This document shows positions 45,531 through 58,300 of a DNA stretch of 64,000 nt, one piece after another (positions within the stretch are counted from its first letter, which is position 1; every line of letters starts with the position of its first letter). The stretch comes from Lutjanus erythropterus (Eukaryota > Chordata > Actinopteri > Lutjaniformes > Lutjanidae). Under the pieces are notes generated by a model that saw only the letters and a list, made by a program, of their open reading frames with translations, searched no databases and was not told the origin of the DNA. The stretch is taken from contig CM034606.1 of NCBI GenBank assembly GCA_020091685.1, positions 14,865,695 to 14,929,694 of the forward strand. The letters are read 5' to 3'. The position numbers were made by a program, and so were the translations under genes.

Positions 45531-48034
45531 GGGTTCTACACTCTTCTTTCAGGATACTTAAAGTTACAGGTAAGAAATAAAGCCAGTGTGTTGACTACCT
45601 TGCTGTAACAATGGTGATGATGGGAGGTGTAATATATTATACTGAAGGTTTATGTATACAGTTATTGTGTCAAAGTTTTAATCTTTTTTAATGACCAGCA
45701 TTTAAAGATATTTCACACCGTGATATAACCAAATAAGCTTTGGTACAGTGTGTACTCTAATACAGGAATAAATATTATTTAGTACAGAGTTCATTTGTCT
45801 GATTCTGCAGCTTAGTCTTGGAGCAGCAACCTCTCTCCAGGATTAAACAGGAATCAAATCAGGGTGTTTTCTCTACAATGCCTAATGCATCCTCCTTCAC
45901 ATTCATGAGCTCATTACACAAAAACTGCCTCATTAAATCACATTGTCCACCTGCTGAAGGATTATGATTAAGCCCATTACATACATTCAAATCTTTGGAA
46001 ATATGCTTTCCACACTGCATTACGATAAGCACCTCTCTCTTTTCTGTTTAGTTTGCCTTCACTCTGTTCAGACGGCAGATGTTACATACACCACCCAGCA
46101 TGAATGTGTCACTGAGATCCCAGCAGTGTATTCAAAAGAGATGAAAAGGACTGATATGTTACACAATACATAGCAACATGCTGTTTGTGACTGTAAAAAC
46201 TTTTGTAGATCTAATTTGACAGGTGTCAGTATGTTTTATGATCAGCTTCCAGTAATATTTTTGCATAAGACCCGTCTGTTTCTCTCTCTCTTTTTTTTTT
46301 CAGTTCAGTTTTTCACTTCAGGTATTCCTCTTGAAAATATCTGGTTGGTATAAAATCCTGCATTACTTAATGTCATGTTTCTTTTCCAAAAAAAGAAACT
46401 GTTTGTTGCTGTTTCTAGGTTCTGCAGCCATATTTAATGACATCAGTATGTGAAACACAGGTCAGTCTTAAAACAATGTGGATCTTTGCCAGTTCTAAAA
46501 TAAATGTGCTCAATATTAATGTCATATAGCTTGTGCTGCAAGCCATCAGCTGCACCTGATATCTGACAGCTTTGCTTATTTTCTCCAATATTCCGATGCT
46601 CTACTGAGAAACATGCTCTGTGCTCATAGTTATTTTTAATAGTCGGCATAGAAAATAAATGTTTTATCACCACAAATTATTTTCCCTCAACAATATCCAT
46701 TTTGTGAAGATTTAAGCTTCATGTGCGCAGTAATCAGGCCAGGGTGACTTTGAAAATATAAATTTAATTGGGTCATGGATTTGTTTCATTGTCATTTAAT
46801 TTGTTGTTTTAGCCTAAATATAAACAACAAAATTAATAAGACCAAGAATAATCATATCTGTTTCTAATTTAGGAAAGCATTAATCAGTTAATAATACTGC
46901 AATCAAATGTAGCACAATGTATTTTAACCTGTTTAGACTGTATACTTTGCATAGACCCGAAGAGAAACAGGATTTATTGTAATCTAAATGCGAGCACACA
47001 TAACACTCCAAACTGCACTGCCCTGTGCTTATTTTAGACATTGCATAACAATGTTTCATAACCAAATATCTGAAAGCAGACAGGATGCTCATTATGTGAT
47101 AAAATCATTTCAAATGCAAAATCTAAGCAGCCTGTGCAGCAACACTTTGATACCGCGATGTACAAGATATTAGATACAACTTTATCATCTCATAATCTGT
47201 CCGCTCCTTTAAGTCAAGTGTCTCTTTTGCCATGTTCATCCACAGGAGAATACAGAGCTGATGCATGCAGGGCATTGTCCTCCATATGACAGTTTCGTAT
47301 TGTTTGCATGGCTTTATTTGTGTTTTCCCTGATATCAAGAATATTATTTAAGATATTTTTCAGACCTGAAAACTGCATTTTTCAAGAATTCTCAAGGTTA
47401 TATTTAAAAAAAAACTTTATATGACAGTGCTTCAAGAAAATCCTGGTAGTAGTGGAAACATGCTTTTGGTTTTAAATTGATTTTTGAGCCACATCGCTGG
47501 CAGAGAAAGAATAAACCTTCAAATAATAGAGGTCAGACTGCACTTGTTTTAGACAGCCATCACATTTATGGCAGAAAAATAGAACTCTTCCTTCGGGATA
47601 CTTAAACTTATGAGAAAGAAATAAAGGCGATGATATGAAAGTCTCCCAATTTAAAAGACTATTAAATATTATGAGGACAGACTAATAAAGGTCACCCATA
47701 AAGTCCTGCTTTCTTTTCCTCGGCTGTCTTGCATAATATGCTAAAATTCAAAGAAAAAAAACTACTCACATACACAGCTGCTCTGGAAACCAAGTATTTG
47801 TGCTCCAAACTCCCGTATTGTTTCTTTTTGCTAATGTAGCCTGTGAAAACATGCAATATAGTGCAGTGATGATGAAAGAGGGTTGACTTTGTCAAGAGGT
47901 CAGTAGCACAAACAACATTCAGCAAAATATGAATATTCATGTTAGTAAGTGTTGAAAGAGTTTTTTTTGGATGTGTCTTCTCATTCAAATGCTGTTCTGT
48001 CTTATCCAGTGTAGACCCCCTGCAGTCACACACG

Positions 48035-48107
48035 TCACACACACACGTATATATACAGTATATGTATATACAGTGTATGTATATAAATATATATATGTAT
48101 ACATATG

Positions 48108-48161
<54 letters not shown>

Positions 48162-48162
48162 T
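48035..48162. repeat. Compound microsatellite: (CA)n, TATG/TATA block, (GATA)n
   Basis: CACACACACG at about 48,037-48,047 is followed by 60 bp of TATATACAGTATATG-type sequence, then about 13 uninterrupted GATA units from 48,109. It lies about 750 bp upstream of the BTAF1 TATA box. Confidence 0.95.
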
Positions 48163-48831
48163 TCAAAAAATACAGAACATGTGTGGACATAGTGTGGTGT
48201 GTGTTATTGTGTCTGGTAGGTGTACTAACAGTCACATTTCTCAAATGCTTGAACTATGATATATCAGTAACACAGTGGTTGTCCACTGAATTGTCTCCAT
48301 ATTTTCCTAAATAATTAATCCTATCTAATATTACCCAAACAATAACTATCTAATACACTAAGCATCAACTGTTAGTTGTGGCGTTTACTAAAACACTATT
48401 CTTTGCCATTCTTACCTCAAGACTATATGGAAAAGGATTCTGTCTTTGAAACTGACATGGTTAACCTTTGGCTTTTCAGGACCATGGTCAGCTCAGGGTT
48501 CAACTGCAACCTTAAGTGAATGCAACGCCTGCAAATACCAACAAATACACGATGAAAATGAATGAAAATAACCGAAATAATGTTCATATAAAATTGTCTG
48601 ATATAGTGTTAGGAGAAAATCCAGTTAATGGTGGTTAAATAATGTCTGGCTTGCATGTCTATGAGTGCATAAAATCACAAAACCTATGGAAATCAGTTAG
48701 TGGTAAAAAATTTTATATTTTAATTGAACTACAGCCACGTAGGATGCAATAATGTATCAAACATTATTGAGAAAAAAAATGTAATGTTCATTTTTTTCTT
48801 TCTATTCGTTTCCTCTTTTAACGTGCATTTT

Positions 48832-48861
48832 GATTGGCTCTCCCCGATGCTTCTAGCCAAT
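48832..48861 (+). promoter_or_regulatory. BTAF1: Inverted pair of CCAAT (NF-Y) boxes, BTAF1 promoter
   Basis: GATTGG at 48,832-48,837 (CCAATC on the minus strand) and GCCAATCAG at 48,856-48,864 are about 20 bp apart, both in the extended NF-Y form. They sit 50-80 bp upstream of a TATA box, the usual NF-Y position. Confidence 0.6.
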
Positions 48862-48910
48862 CAGCCTCCGCCTGCTATGGAGGAAGGAATAAATTCAAGA
48901 TGGCTCCTCA

Positions 48911-48917
48911 TATAAAA
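48911..48917 (+). promoter_or_regulatory. BTAF1: TATA box, BTAF1 promoter
   Basis: TATAAAA in the context CTCATATAAAAACAG. It is about 400 bp before the BTAF1 ATG, so transcription would begin near 48,940 and leave a 5' untranslated leader of about 380 nt. The paired CCAAT boxes directly upstream support a real promoter. The start site is inferred. Confidence 0.5.
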
Positions 48918-48939
48918 ACAGTCTTCTGGGTTGCTCTCA

Positions 48940-49318
48940 ACGTGCAACAAAATAACTCTTTACATCTTATCAGGTTAAAATATTTATCCGCGAAGAGTTC
49001 TGAAGGGTAACTCGTGCTAAAGATTGATGTGCGTATAGTATTCGGCGATATTTTATGAGAGAAGATACCGAAGAGACAAGAGGGACAACTTTGAAGCCAT
49101 GAATTGGTGGTGAACTCGCTCTCCTCGGTGGATAGAGTTGGGGTGGTCAGAAGCACACAGCCTGGGCCTCGGCTAGCTACCGGTAGCTGCTAACTAGCTA
49201 ATGACTTCACCCACTGTTATCTGCCGCATTGGAAACGTTCAACAGCAGAGAGGGGAAAGTCTCAAATTGCTGGTTGCCTGTTGAATGTGGGGCTTGAAAA
49301 GCCACACAACAGTTGGCC
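48940..49318 (+). other. BTAF1: BTAF1 5' untranslated leader (inferred)
   Basis: Sequence between the inferred start site and the ATG at 49,319. No intron is needed to connect them. It contains several GCTAGCTA/CTAACTAGC words (about 49,170-49,200) and short out-of-frame upstream ATGs. Confidence 0.45.
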
Positions 49319-52300
49319 ATGGCTGTATCAAGGTAGGAATTGCTTCCGTCTAAGTGTACTCGTTTATATCTTTCCGATTTTCCTGAACAATTAGCTAGCT
49401 AACCGGCTAATACCTGCTAGCTTTAGATTTGGCAAAGAATGGCATGGCGACGGTTGTTAGCCAGCAAGCTAACACAGTGTAACGTTGTGGTGTAACTTTG
49501 TCACTATTCGTGGTACAGGTTTGCAGGCCGGATGAGCTCATAATAAGTCAGTTTTGGACCGATGTTTAATGCTGGCCCGAGATATCCGTTAACTAAACAT
49601 TAATTTAATATTGTTGAGTTTTACAGCCCTCTGCTGATGCTCTACAGTCAATCAACGTTAAAGGTTAACTACCGCTAACTAACGTTGTTGTGAAGTTGTG
49701 TAAGGAAAGCCAGTTTGCAAACCCGAGATCTCATCATTGGTTATCTGTGTTGAGTTATATTCAACCAGAACAACCAGAACAGAGACAGTGCGAAGTGACA
49801 GTTTTATTGTCGCATATTTAAACACGTAAGCTTGATTAATTTAAGTGTTTGCAGCCTGTCCTTGACGCTAAAGTCGTGGCAATCGTTAACGTCACATTTA
49901 AAATGCACCACACATCTTTTGCAAACATTGTTTAGATGTGTATTTAGTTGGTGTTTTTCGTTGTGATTGTTATGATAATTCCACGTGGTGTCAGTGGTCC
50001 TCTTTTGCATAGCAAAGTCGACTCCTCTGCAGTTCAGCTTAAGTATTAGTAGTACCTGGTGTCACGCCCCGTACATCTCTCTAATCCACTACCCTACTTT
50101 ATTAATAGACTGTTAATGATCTCAGTGAAAGACCAGGATCATTACAGGTTACCTTGGTGCAAAGCGAAATAATTGATAATCCATCAATGTGTTTTTTTAC
50201 ATGTCTTGAGAGCATTTGCCTTAATAAATGATATTGTGAGACTACTTTTTAGGGTTCAGTGAAAAAAGAGGGGGTCCTTACACCCTAGAGCATCAAATTA
50301 GAGAAGAGGAATCAGCATGTTGTTTGTTCACTGCTGTGATGGTCAGTAATGTTTCTGTTGACCTTGATTTTTTTTTTTTTTTTTTTTGGCAACCTGTCTT
50401 CAGACTTGATCGTTTGTTTATCCTGCTTGACACCGGGACAACACCTGTAACCAGGAAAGCAGCAGCCCAGCAGCTTGGAGAAGTAGTCAAACTCCACCCA
50501 CATGAACTCAATAACCTCCTATCAAAGGTATGTTTGATAACTTTGTCCAAACATCTTATGGTGACCATGAATCTGGGCATATATTGTTGTATCTGCAGTC
50601 ATATTTCTGAAATAGTAATAATGTATAACAGTGTAAATCTTGCTGGCAGGTCAGTGAACTGTCTGCAGAATATGAGCACCTGGACTGAATTTTGTATGTG
50701 ATTCTGACCTGGCAACTATTACCGATTTTACACCAAATTTACTGTGTATATGCAGGTTTTTAGAACACGGGTTAACCCCCTAAAAATAGGCAATTGACCC
50801 TTTCCCATTGTGAGTAGACCCGCTTGCCTTTGTTTTTTTTTCTGATGTGCACAGAGACTGAGATCATGTCTGTGATAGAGAGCAGAGAGAAAGAGGTTTT
50901 TAAAAGTCGCTGTGTTCACTCTCAGCACTTTTGTAGCTTCCAAATGAATCTCTGTAGTTTGAAGTGTAGTGTCTCTTCCGTGTTGCTGTTTGTACTGTCA
51001 GATGTGTGCCTCTCTCATGTTTGCTGTGGAGTCGTCAAGTTACAGCTGATGACATTTCCTAATTTTGCGGCTTCATAATAAAAGCTTTTATATAACCAAA
51101 TAATGGGGGATTTTAATCTTGAAGAATTAATAAGAAGTAAAATGTTGATAAATTGTTCAGGAGCTTGACTTAAGACGAGCACTTCATCAATAAATTCACA
51201 CCTTTAAGTGGGTGCAAACTCTGTTGTGCTGGGCTGCAGCACTGTGTCAAACCAAGCAAAGTGTAAAGGGGGCAAAAAAACTTAAATGCCTCAGTGGGAA
51301 AGGGGTGAAAATGGTATGTTCACCCATGTGTCACTGCTGATCGTGTCTAGCGCAGAGTCATTTTACCCGGAAGTGAATGCCGATTGTACCCTTTCCCATT
51401 GAAGAAAAAAGCCAGATGCTGGCAGGTGTTAGTGGGTTTTTACTCATTGTAGAAGGGGCTTATAACAGGCCAACTTAATGGCTTGACAGATGGACAAAAT
51501 GCAAGAGCACAGGTTCTGTTTTGTGTTGGCTGTTTCACTTGTCTCTTGCCTTCTCTTTATAGGTCAGAAAGTTTTAATTTTTATGTATAGTAAATTAAAT
51601 CTATTTTCTGTCAATTGCAAGGTCTTGACCTACCTAAGGAGTCCCAACTGGGACACTCGTATAGCTGCAGGCCAAGCTGTAGAGGCCATTGTGAAGAATA
51701 TTCCTGAGTGGGACCCAACCCCCAAGCCTAAAGAAGGTGAGAAGACATGTTCATTAAAATATTTCAACACTGTCAAATTTAAGTGCTGTTAAGCTGAGGA
51801 GTGTGTATGCCACATCAAACACTGAATTTGCAATTGTTTGGGGGAAGTGAAGCCCACCTTTATTGAGCCTCTTCCCTTTAGCATCATTGTTTACATAAAG
51901 GCTCAGAACACTAATGTTTGCCTTGTGTTTAGTTACAATACATGTCCTGTTTTACCTGGTAGTTAATCAGATGTTACAGGGAACTTACTTACTTGGGCAT
52001 ACATTTAGCTGCACAAATTTTTGAAACATTAGCCTCATGTCTGGTACAGGGCTAGCTGTGTGCAGTCTGTTAGTGCAGAGAACTGAAAATGATAACCTCT
52101 ATAGCAGGTCCTCACCCTCCCAGATATAGTATCATCTGACTTAAGTGCTCCTTTGACAAACTCGGTTCCATCCAAACTAACACTTAAAACTGTTAAAGTT
52201 CACATTATACATTGAGACACCAAAATGGCTGGAAAATGATTTATTCTTTGTCCTCATTTTTGACAATTAATAAAATAATGTGTTAGAGTAATCACATTAG

Positions 52301-55300
52301 TGTTGTAAGACCACTGTCTGCTAGACATAAGCCAATTACTCCACTTCTCAGCAAGTGAAACCCTGTTCTCTAGCTTCAAACTCACTATGTTCACTTATTC
52401 TGGTTCAGTGTGGCCAAACGCATAATTTGATGTGACATGTTTTTGTTTCCGTTTGTCACTTGACTGTAGAATTATGAAATTGTGCTTGAATCATTGCTTA
52501 TAAATGCCATGTATTAACTAAGACTTGGACTGATATTTTTGCAGGCTGCTACATGAGACCTTTGATAAATTGCTAATTTTTTTTATCACAAACTGACAAC
52601 TTAAAAGTCATTAATATAGCTTAATGGCAGCACCTGTATTGTGTGGTCTACTGTATTGTTGTACAAAATGATTCACATAGTGAGCATCAGAAAGAAGGCT
52701 TCATATCATTTCTGTGAAGGCAAGTATCACTGTTTTGGAAAAGCTTACTTTTTTCCTGTTTGTACAAGAATGAAACCTCAGACTCATCTGTTGTGCAGAC
52801 AGTCGTCAAAAAATCATTTTCCTTGGCTGGGAAAGAAAAGTTTGTCCTTGATGAAAGTGTAGACATGACCTCAGATTTATAAAGTAATTGGAGAGACTAA
52901 TGTTAATGTTCAATTATGAGACTGTTTTCTGTTTCCTGTAGAGTCTTGTGAAGACTTGTCTCCAGAGGACTCCTCCTGTGACCGGTTGACTTTCTATCAC
53001 TTCGACATCTCCCGCCTACTCAAACATGGGGCTTCTCTGCTGGGATCTGCTGGGGCAGAGTTTGAACTGCAAGATGACAAAACTGGTTTGTAGTGATTCT
53101 TTTTCTTTACAAAGTATTTTTACTTTGTGTTAATTGTTTATGTAATTCCTGTGGAAAGACAAGGTCTGACTCATTTCATTTTGTAAATGTATTCTTTATT
53201 GCTAGAATCACACAGTTGTATTATGAAAAATCGTTATTACTGAGACAAAAACCTAACTACCAATGTGGCTACTTGGTCATGAGTTTGAATACAATTTGAA
53301 TAGTGAAAGCTGCTTATCCTTATCTTTGGATAGTCATTTGAATTTTGAACTTCTTGTCCCTTCTTCCTGCATGCAGTTGTTAGGCCAGTTTTCTTCTTTG
53401 TGGTCTGATTTCACTTCTCATTCAATGTCCTGTGTACTGTGCAAGTTAGCTAAATTTAACAATTTGTAGGTGACTTTCAGAGCTATTTATGATACTGTTC
53501 CTGTATTTATTTGTGGGCCCTGCATTTATCATTTTTGCCTCCTTGCTGCATTAGTCTTCAAAATGACACTGATGCACATAATCAGATCTCAGAAACACAC
53601 ATGCAGTGGCAGTGGTGGCCTAATGGTTTGAGAAGCTAGCTTGTGACCCAGAGGTTGCTGGTTCAGTTCTCCAACTGGCAGGATAAATCTGGGTGGGGAA
53701 AGTTAAAGAGTAGCCTTTGCCCTTCTCTCATTACCACCCTTAAGCAAATCCCTTTATCCCAACCGTTCAAGTAAAGCTGCTCAGAGGCCGGCAGATAAGA
53801 CTGTGGTTATACTGGACAGCATCCAGTTGTCAGTGTGTAACTGTGAATGTGATGAGGCATTTCTCTCAGTAAAGTTTAAAAAAAGTATTCCTCACATAGA
53901 TGCAGTGTTCTTGTTTACTAGGTAATCTAAAGTTTTCCCCTGACTTCCCGTCTTTTGTTGTCAGGTGAGATGGACCCAAAGGAACGTCTGGCCCGCCAGA
54001 GAAAGCTTCTTCAGAAGAAGTTGGGTCTGGATATGGGTGCTGCCATCGGCATGGACACAGATGAGTTGTTCAACGATGAAGACCTCGACTATACCTGCCA
54101 AACCAGTGGGCTTAGAGCCCATGGAAGTAAAGCCACAGCTGGATCCAGCTCCCGCAACCACATGGTTGGTCTCATTTAGCCTCTTAACTTAGCTCTTAGC
54201 TTTCAGCAGGCATTTTAGCATGCACTTTGTGTCCTTTGGTTTACCAAGGGTCTTACTACAAGTTGTAACCTTGAATGGACGATAAAGTTGAAAAATAGGT
54301 GAAGATAATCAGAAATGTGAGGCAGAGGTGGGTGCCTGTTGTCACCAGCTTAGTGTTGATCTATAGACTGTTACTGTGCTTAAGGACAAATACAGACTTA
54401 CTTGCCTGAGTTCAGTGAGGTGAAGGAAGGCAGGCTATAACTTGTGCCACAATGACACAGGCTGTTGTTGTGGAGCTGTGCAGTGCTTAGTCACAAATAT
54501 GACCCGTACCATGTCATGTTATCAAACACCATCTGGCTTTGAAGCAGAAAAGCTTGTTTGAACAGGATATCTGATTAGATAGTTTCATTAAATTCATACG
54601 GATTCAAGGGATGGTCAGGCCATTCTTTTCTCTCTATGTCTTTGCCTCCTATGAATCAAACTCTGGTGTTTTCTGCATTTCTAGTTTTAGTCTTGGATCA
54701 TTCTGTCTGATCTTCATATCTTCCAGGCCTGTGTGCCTGCTGCACACATTTGAAGTTAGTAGGGGCCAGAGAATGTCAGTATGTGGAATACAGTATAATA
54801 GACACATTTTGTGTTCGATGGGAGTATGGGGCTTCATTCACTGAGCCTGTTCCTGCAGAAATCCAGCGCAATAAGCCTGACTTGTACAGGAGTAGGCAAG
54901 GAGAATGCACTATTACCTTACTACTACTACCTTTGGAGTACATTAGAAATACTTGAAGCACTGTGCAGCTCTTTTTGAGCCAGAGAATTAATCTGTTAAA
55001 TGATTAATTTTGTAATCTGGTCCATACAGTTGATGATTTATGTGTTCAGTTAAATTTTAAGATGAATAATAAAGTCCGGTGCTTTGTATTCAGCCCATTC
55101 AGGCAGCTGAGTTGATTGACTCAGAGTTCCGGCCAGGCATGAGCAGTCGTCAGAAGAATAAGGCTAAGAGGATGGCCAAACTAGTGGCCAAACAAAGATC
55201 CAGAGACGTGGATCCAAATGAAAAAAGGTAAGATTATTATGTGTACTGCTGTTAATCCTGACCACGTAGAAATCAGTATAATGTCTCTGTAGCAAAATTA

Positions 55301-58300
55301 TACACACTGAAGGGCGTTCTTTGCTTCATATACAGCTAAATGTGTATTTCTTTGAATCAGCATGCTTTTTCATGGATTTGACTTGTTTTATCTTGACAGA
55401 TCTTTTGCCTTTATATGCTAAATTTTATTGTTTGTAATGACAAAATCATTCACTTTGTGCTCTCTCCAACTTAGCAACGACAGTTTTGAGGGTGAACCTG
55501 AAGAGAAACGAAGGAAAACCACCAATGTAGTTATTGACCAACCGGCAACAGATCATAAAGTCTTAATCGACAACGTCCCAGATAACTCCTGTCTTTTAGA
55601 GGAGGTAAGGAATTTATCAAGCAATTCAATAAATCATTGAAGTCCTGAACCATTTAATTGCTATAAATGAGAATATAAAACCACTTCACATTGATTAAGG
55701 ATATAAATGAGTTGCTTTGTCTTTAGATACACGAGTGGCCCCTGGAGAGTTTCTGTGAGGAGCTCTGCAATGACCTCTTCAATCCTTCATGGGAGGTAAA
55801 AGGAAAACCTCTTTAAATGACATGACACTTAACTTAAGCATATAGTACACATCACGTCAAAGATCCTGTGATCCACTTGTAAACAGGGTAGCTGACCCAA
55901 AAAAATAGATCTCAGGGATTGGAACCTTTATATAAACAAATAAATTCATATTGTATATGGTTGTTTACAGGTTCGTCATGGTGCAGGCACAGGTCTTAGA
56001 GAAATCCTCAAGTCCCATGGTGCTGGAGGTGGGAAGCTGGTGGGAAGCACTGCAGAACAGGTATATCAGAAATTTGTCCTAGGGATTTTTTGACATTTCA
56101 GTGGGATATAAACGTGACACGAACTGCCTGCTGTCTTGATTCAGATGTTGCGGCAACATCAGGAGTGGATAGAGGATTTGGTCATCCGGCTGCTCTGTGT
56201 CTTCGCTCTGGACCGCTTTGGAGATTTTGTATCTGATGAGGTAGGTTTTTGTGTTGTTTTTTTGGGGGTGGACATCTTAACAGAATGTCTGAGGATGCTA
56301 GAAAATACTGACTTTTTTTGGTGTGGTAAAGGAGACGTGTAGCAAATTATCCCGATTTACCTGAGTTGTATGAGTTGTATTTATTTTTGTAGGTTGAGTC
56401 TATGGTTGTCATTGTGTTGGAGGCGTTTTGCTTTATTTCCCCATGACATATTTGAGTAAGGCAGTGGTTTTTGGCATTTACACTTACCTCTCCTAAATAT
56501 AACAATTGTGTGCCAACTACTCTGATGCATGGTACTACTTTAGATAAAGAGGCTTTATATTTTGTCCCGCCTCATCACTGTGGCAACACTGTAGAAGAGC
56601 AGTGAGTTGAAAAATGGGTGTTTGTGTATTACATTTCCCGGTGAAACCTTTCCACCACTGCTTGCCAAATCTTAGGTGTGCCAAATAAATATCAACCATT
56701 TTAACAGATTACAACAACACAGTCTACAGCCTTAAAATTAAGTGTGGCCTTCCAAGCAACACATGGTGAATTTACTGATGAGTTCCTCCTCTCTGGCTAA
56801 ATTTTTTTCCTGTGTTTTTTCACTTATTCTGCATCTCTTCCCCTTTGCCAGGTGGTAGCTCCTGTCAGGGAGACGTGTGCCCAGACACTCGGTGTGGCGC
56901 TTCGCCACATGAATGAAACTGGTGTTTCCATGACAGTAGACGTCCTGCTGAAGCTGTTAAAAGAAGACCAGTGGGAGGTTCGTCATGGAGGCCTGCTCGG
57001 GATCAAGTATGCCCTGGCTGTCCGACAGGTACCACCTGTTCTGCGTGTATAAGATGAGCTGTTAAATAAGCATAGCAGAGTTCTACAATGTATTCGATCA
57101 GCACCATATGTTCATGAATATAAAGTGTGGGAGTGGGATATACTTAGACCCATACATCTATGCTGATCTTAACCTTTCTGTTCCGCTGTGTCTCAGGACC
57201 TGATCTCTGTTCTGCTGCCCCGGGTGCTCCCTGCCATCACTGTAGGTCTACAAGACCTAGATGATGATGTCAGGGCCGTTGCAGCCTCAGCACTCATCCC
57301 TGTGGTGGAAGGCTTGGTACAGCTCCTGCCCAATAAGGTCAGAGAGGCAATAGCAGTGTCTTTTAACAGTATATCTTTGTTGAGTTAAAGTTTGCAAAGA
57401 AGTTTGTCACCTGAGGGCACATGGTCTGCAATTTAGAGGTCTTAATTTGGTTGTTAAGACACTAAATTCTGTGTCTGTCTTTCAGGTGCCCTTCATTGTG
57501 AACACACTATGGGATGCTCTTTTGGATCTGGACGACCTCACTGCTTCCACCAACAGCATCATGACATTACTGTCCTCGCTGCTGACCTACCCGCAGGTCC
57601 GACAGTGCAGGTCAGTCTCAGGAAAGGTCACACGATAAATGTTAGCACCTCAAAATCATAATTATATGTTGTTGTTGTTGTTGTTTTTAAATGGGAGACT
57701 CTAAAGAGACACAATGCTGCCTGAATGTCTTACTTGATGACATTTTGAACAAATTTAGCTGGCCCCCAGCCGCAGTAAGTTTTCAAAAGACAAGGCAAAG
57801 GAAAAGCAATGACAAGTACTTAGCTCATCTGTTATGATAAAGCTGAAGGTAAGCAAATTGGCTCCTCTGTACTCTGTGGTTGTGTGCTATGTGGAGTATC
57901 AGCGCTGTGCCAAGAGTTTGGCTGAACTTTATTTGAACTAGATTCACGTAAAAGCACACAACGCACGCCCACCACTGAACTAACTTGCAAACACACAATT
58001 AGATGAGCTGGGACTCTTTTGGGCAAGGGTTAAGTCTATACGCTTGTAATAAGCTGTTATTTTGTGGAGTGTTTTGGAACTCCTGTATGGCCTTTTTCCT
58101 GACTGTGTATTTATATTGACACACTTTCTTGTCCACTCTAGCATGCAGCAGTCATTAACAGTTCTGGTCCCTCGGGTCTGGCCATTCTTGAGACACACTA
58201 TTTCATCAGTAAGACGGGCGGCACTGGAAACCCTTTTCACACTGCTGTCTAAAGCTGACCAGGTACATTTGACCTACATGTATTACATGAACATTCGATT

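Larger units (their letters stand above)
37176..48820. other. Gene-free interval between CCNJ and BTAF1
   Basis: About 11.6 kb in which I find no exon supported by splice sites, phase and recognisable protein. The longest open frames (37,364-37,969 and 38,143-38,550) lie in repeat or unremarkable sequence. Repeats are listed separately at about 37.24-37.98, 38.57-38.68, 39.65-40.92, 44.70-44.75, 45.32-45.53 and 48.03-48.16 kb. The remainder is AT-rich sequence in which I see nothing definable. Confidence 0.6.

Noticed and set aside
53605-53680. Functional tRNA gene
   Set aside because: A- and B-box-like words are present, but I could not fold a proper cloverleaf, and the sequence continues into a SINE body with an A-rich tail.
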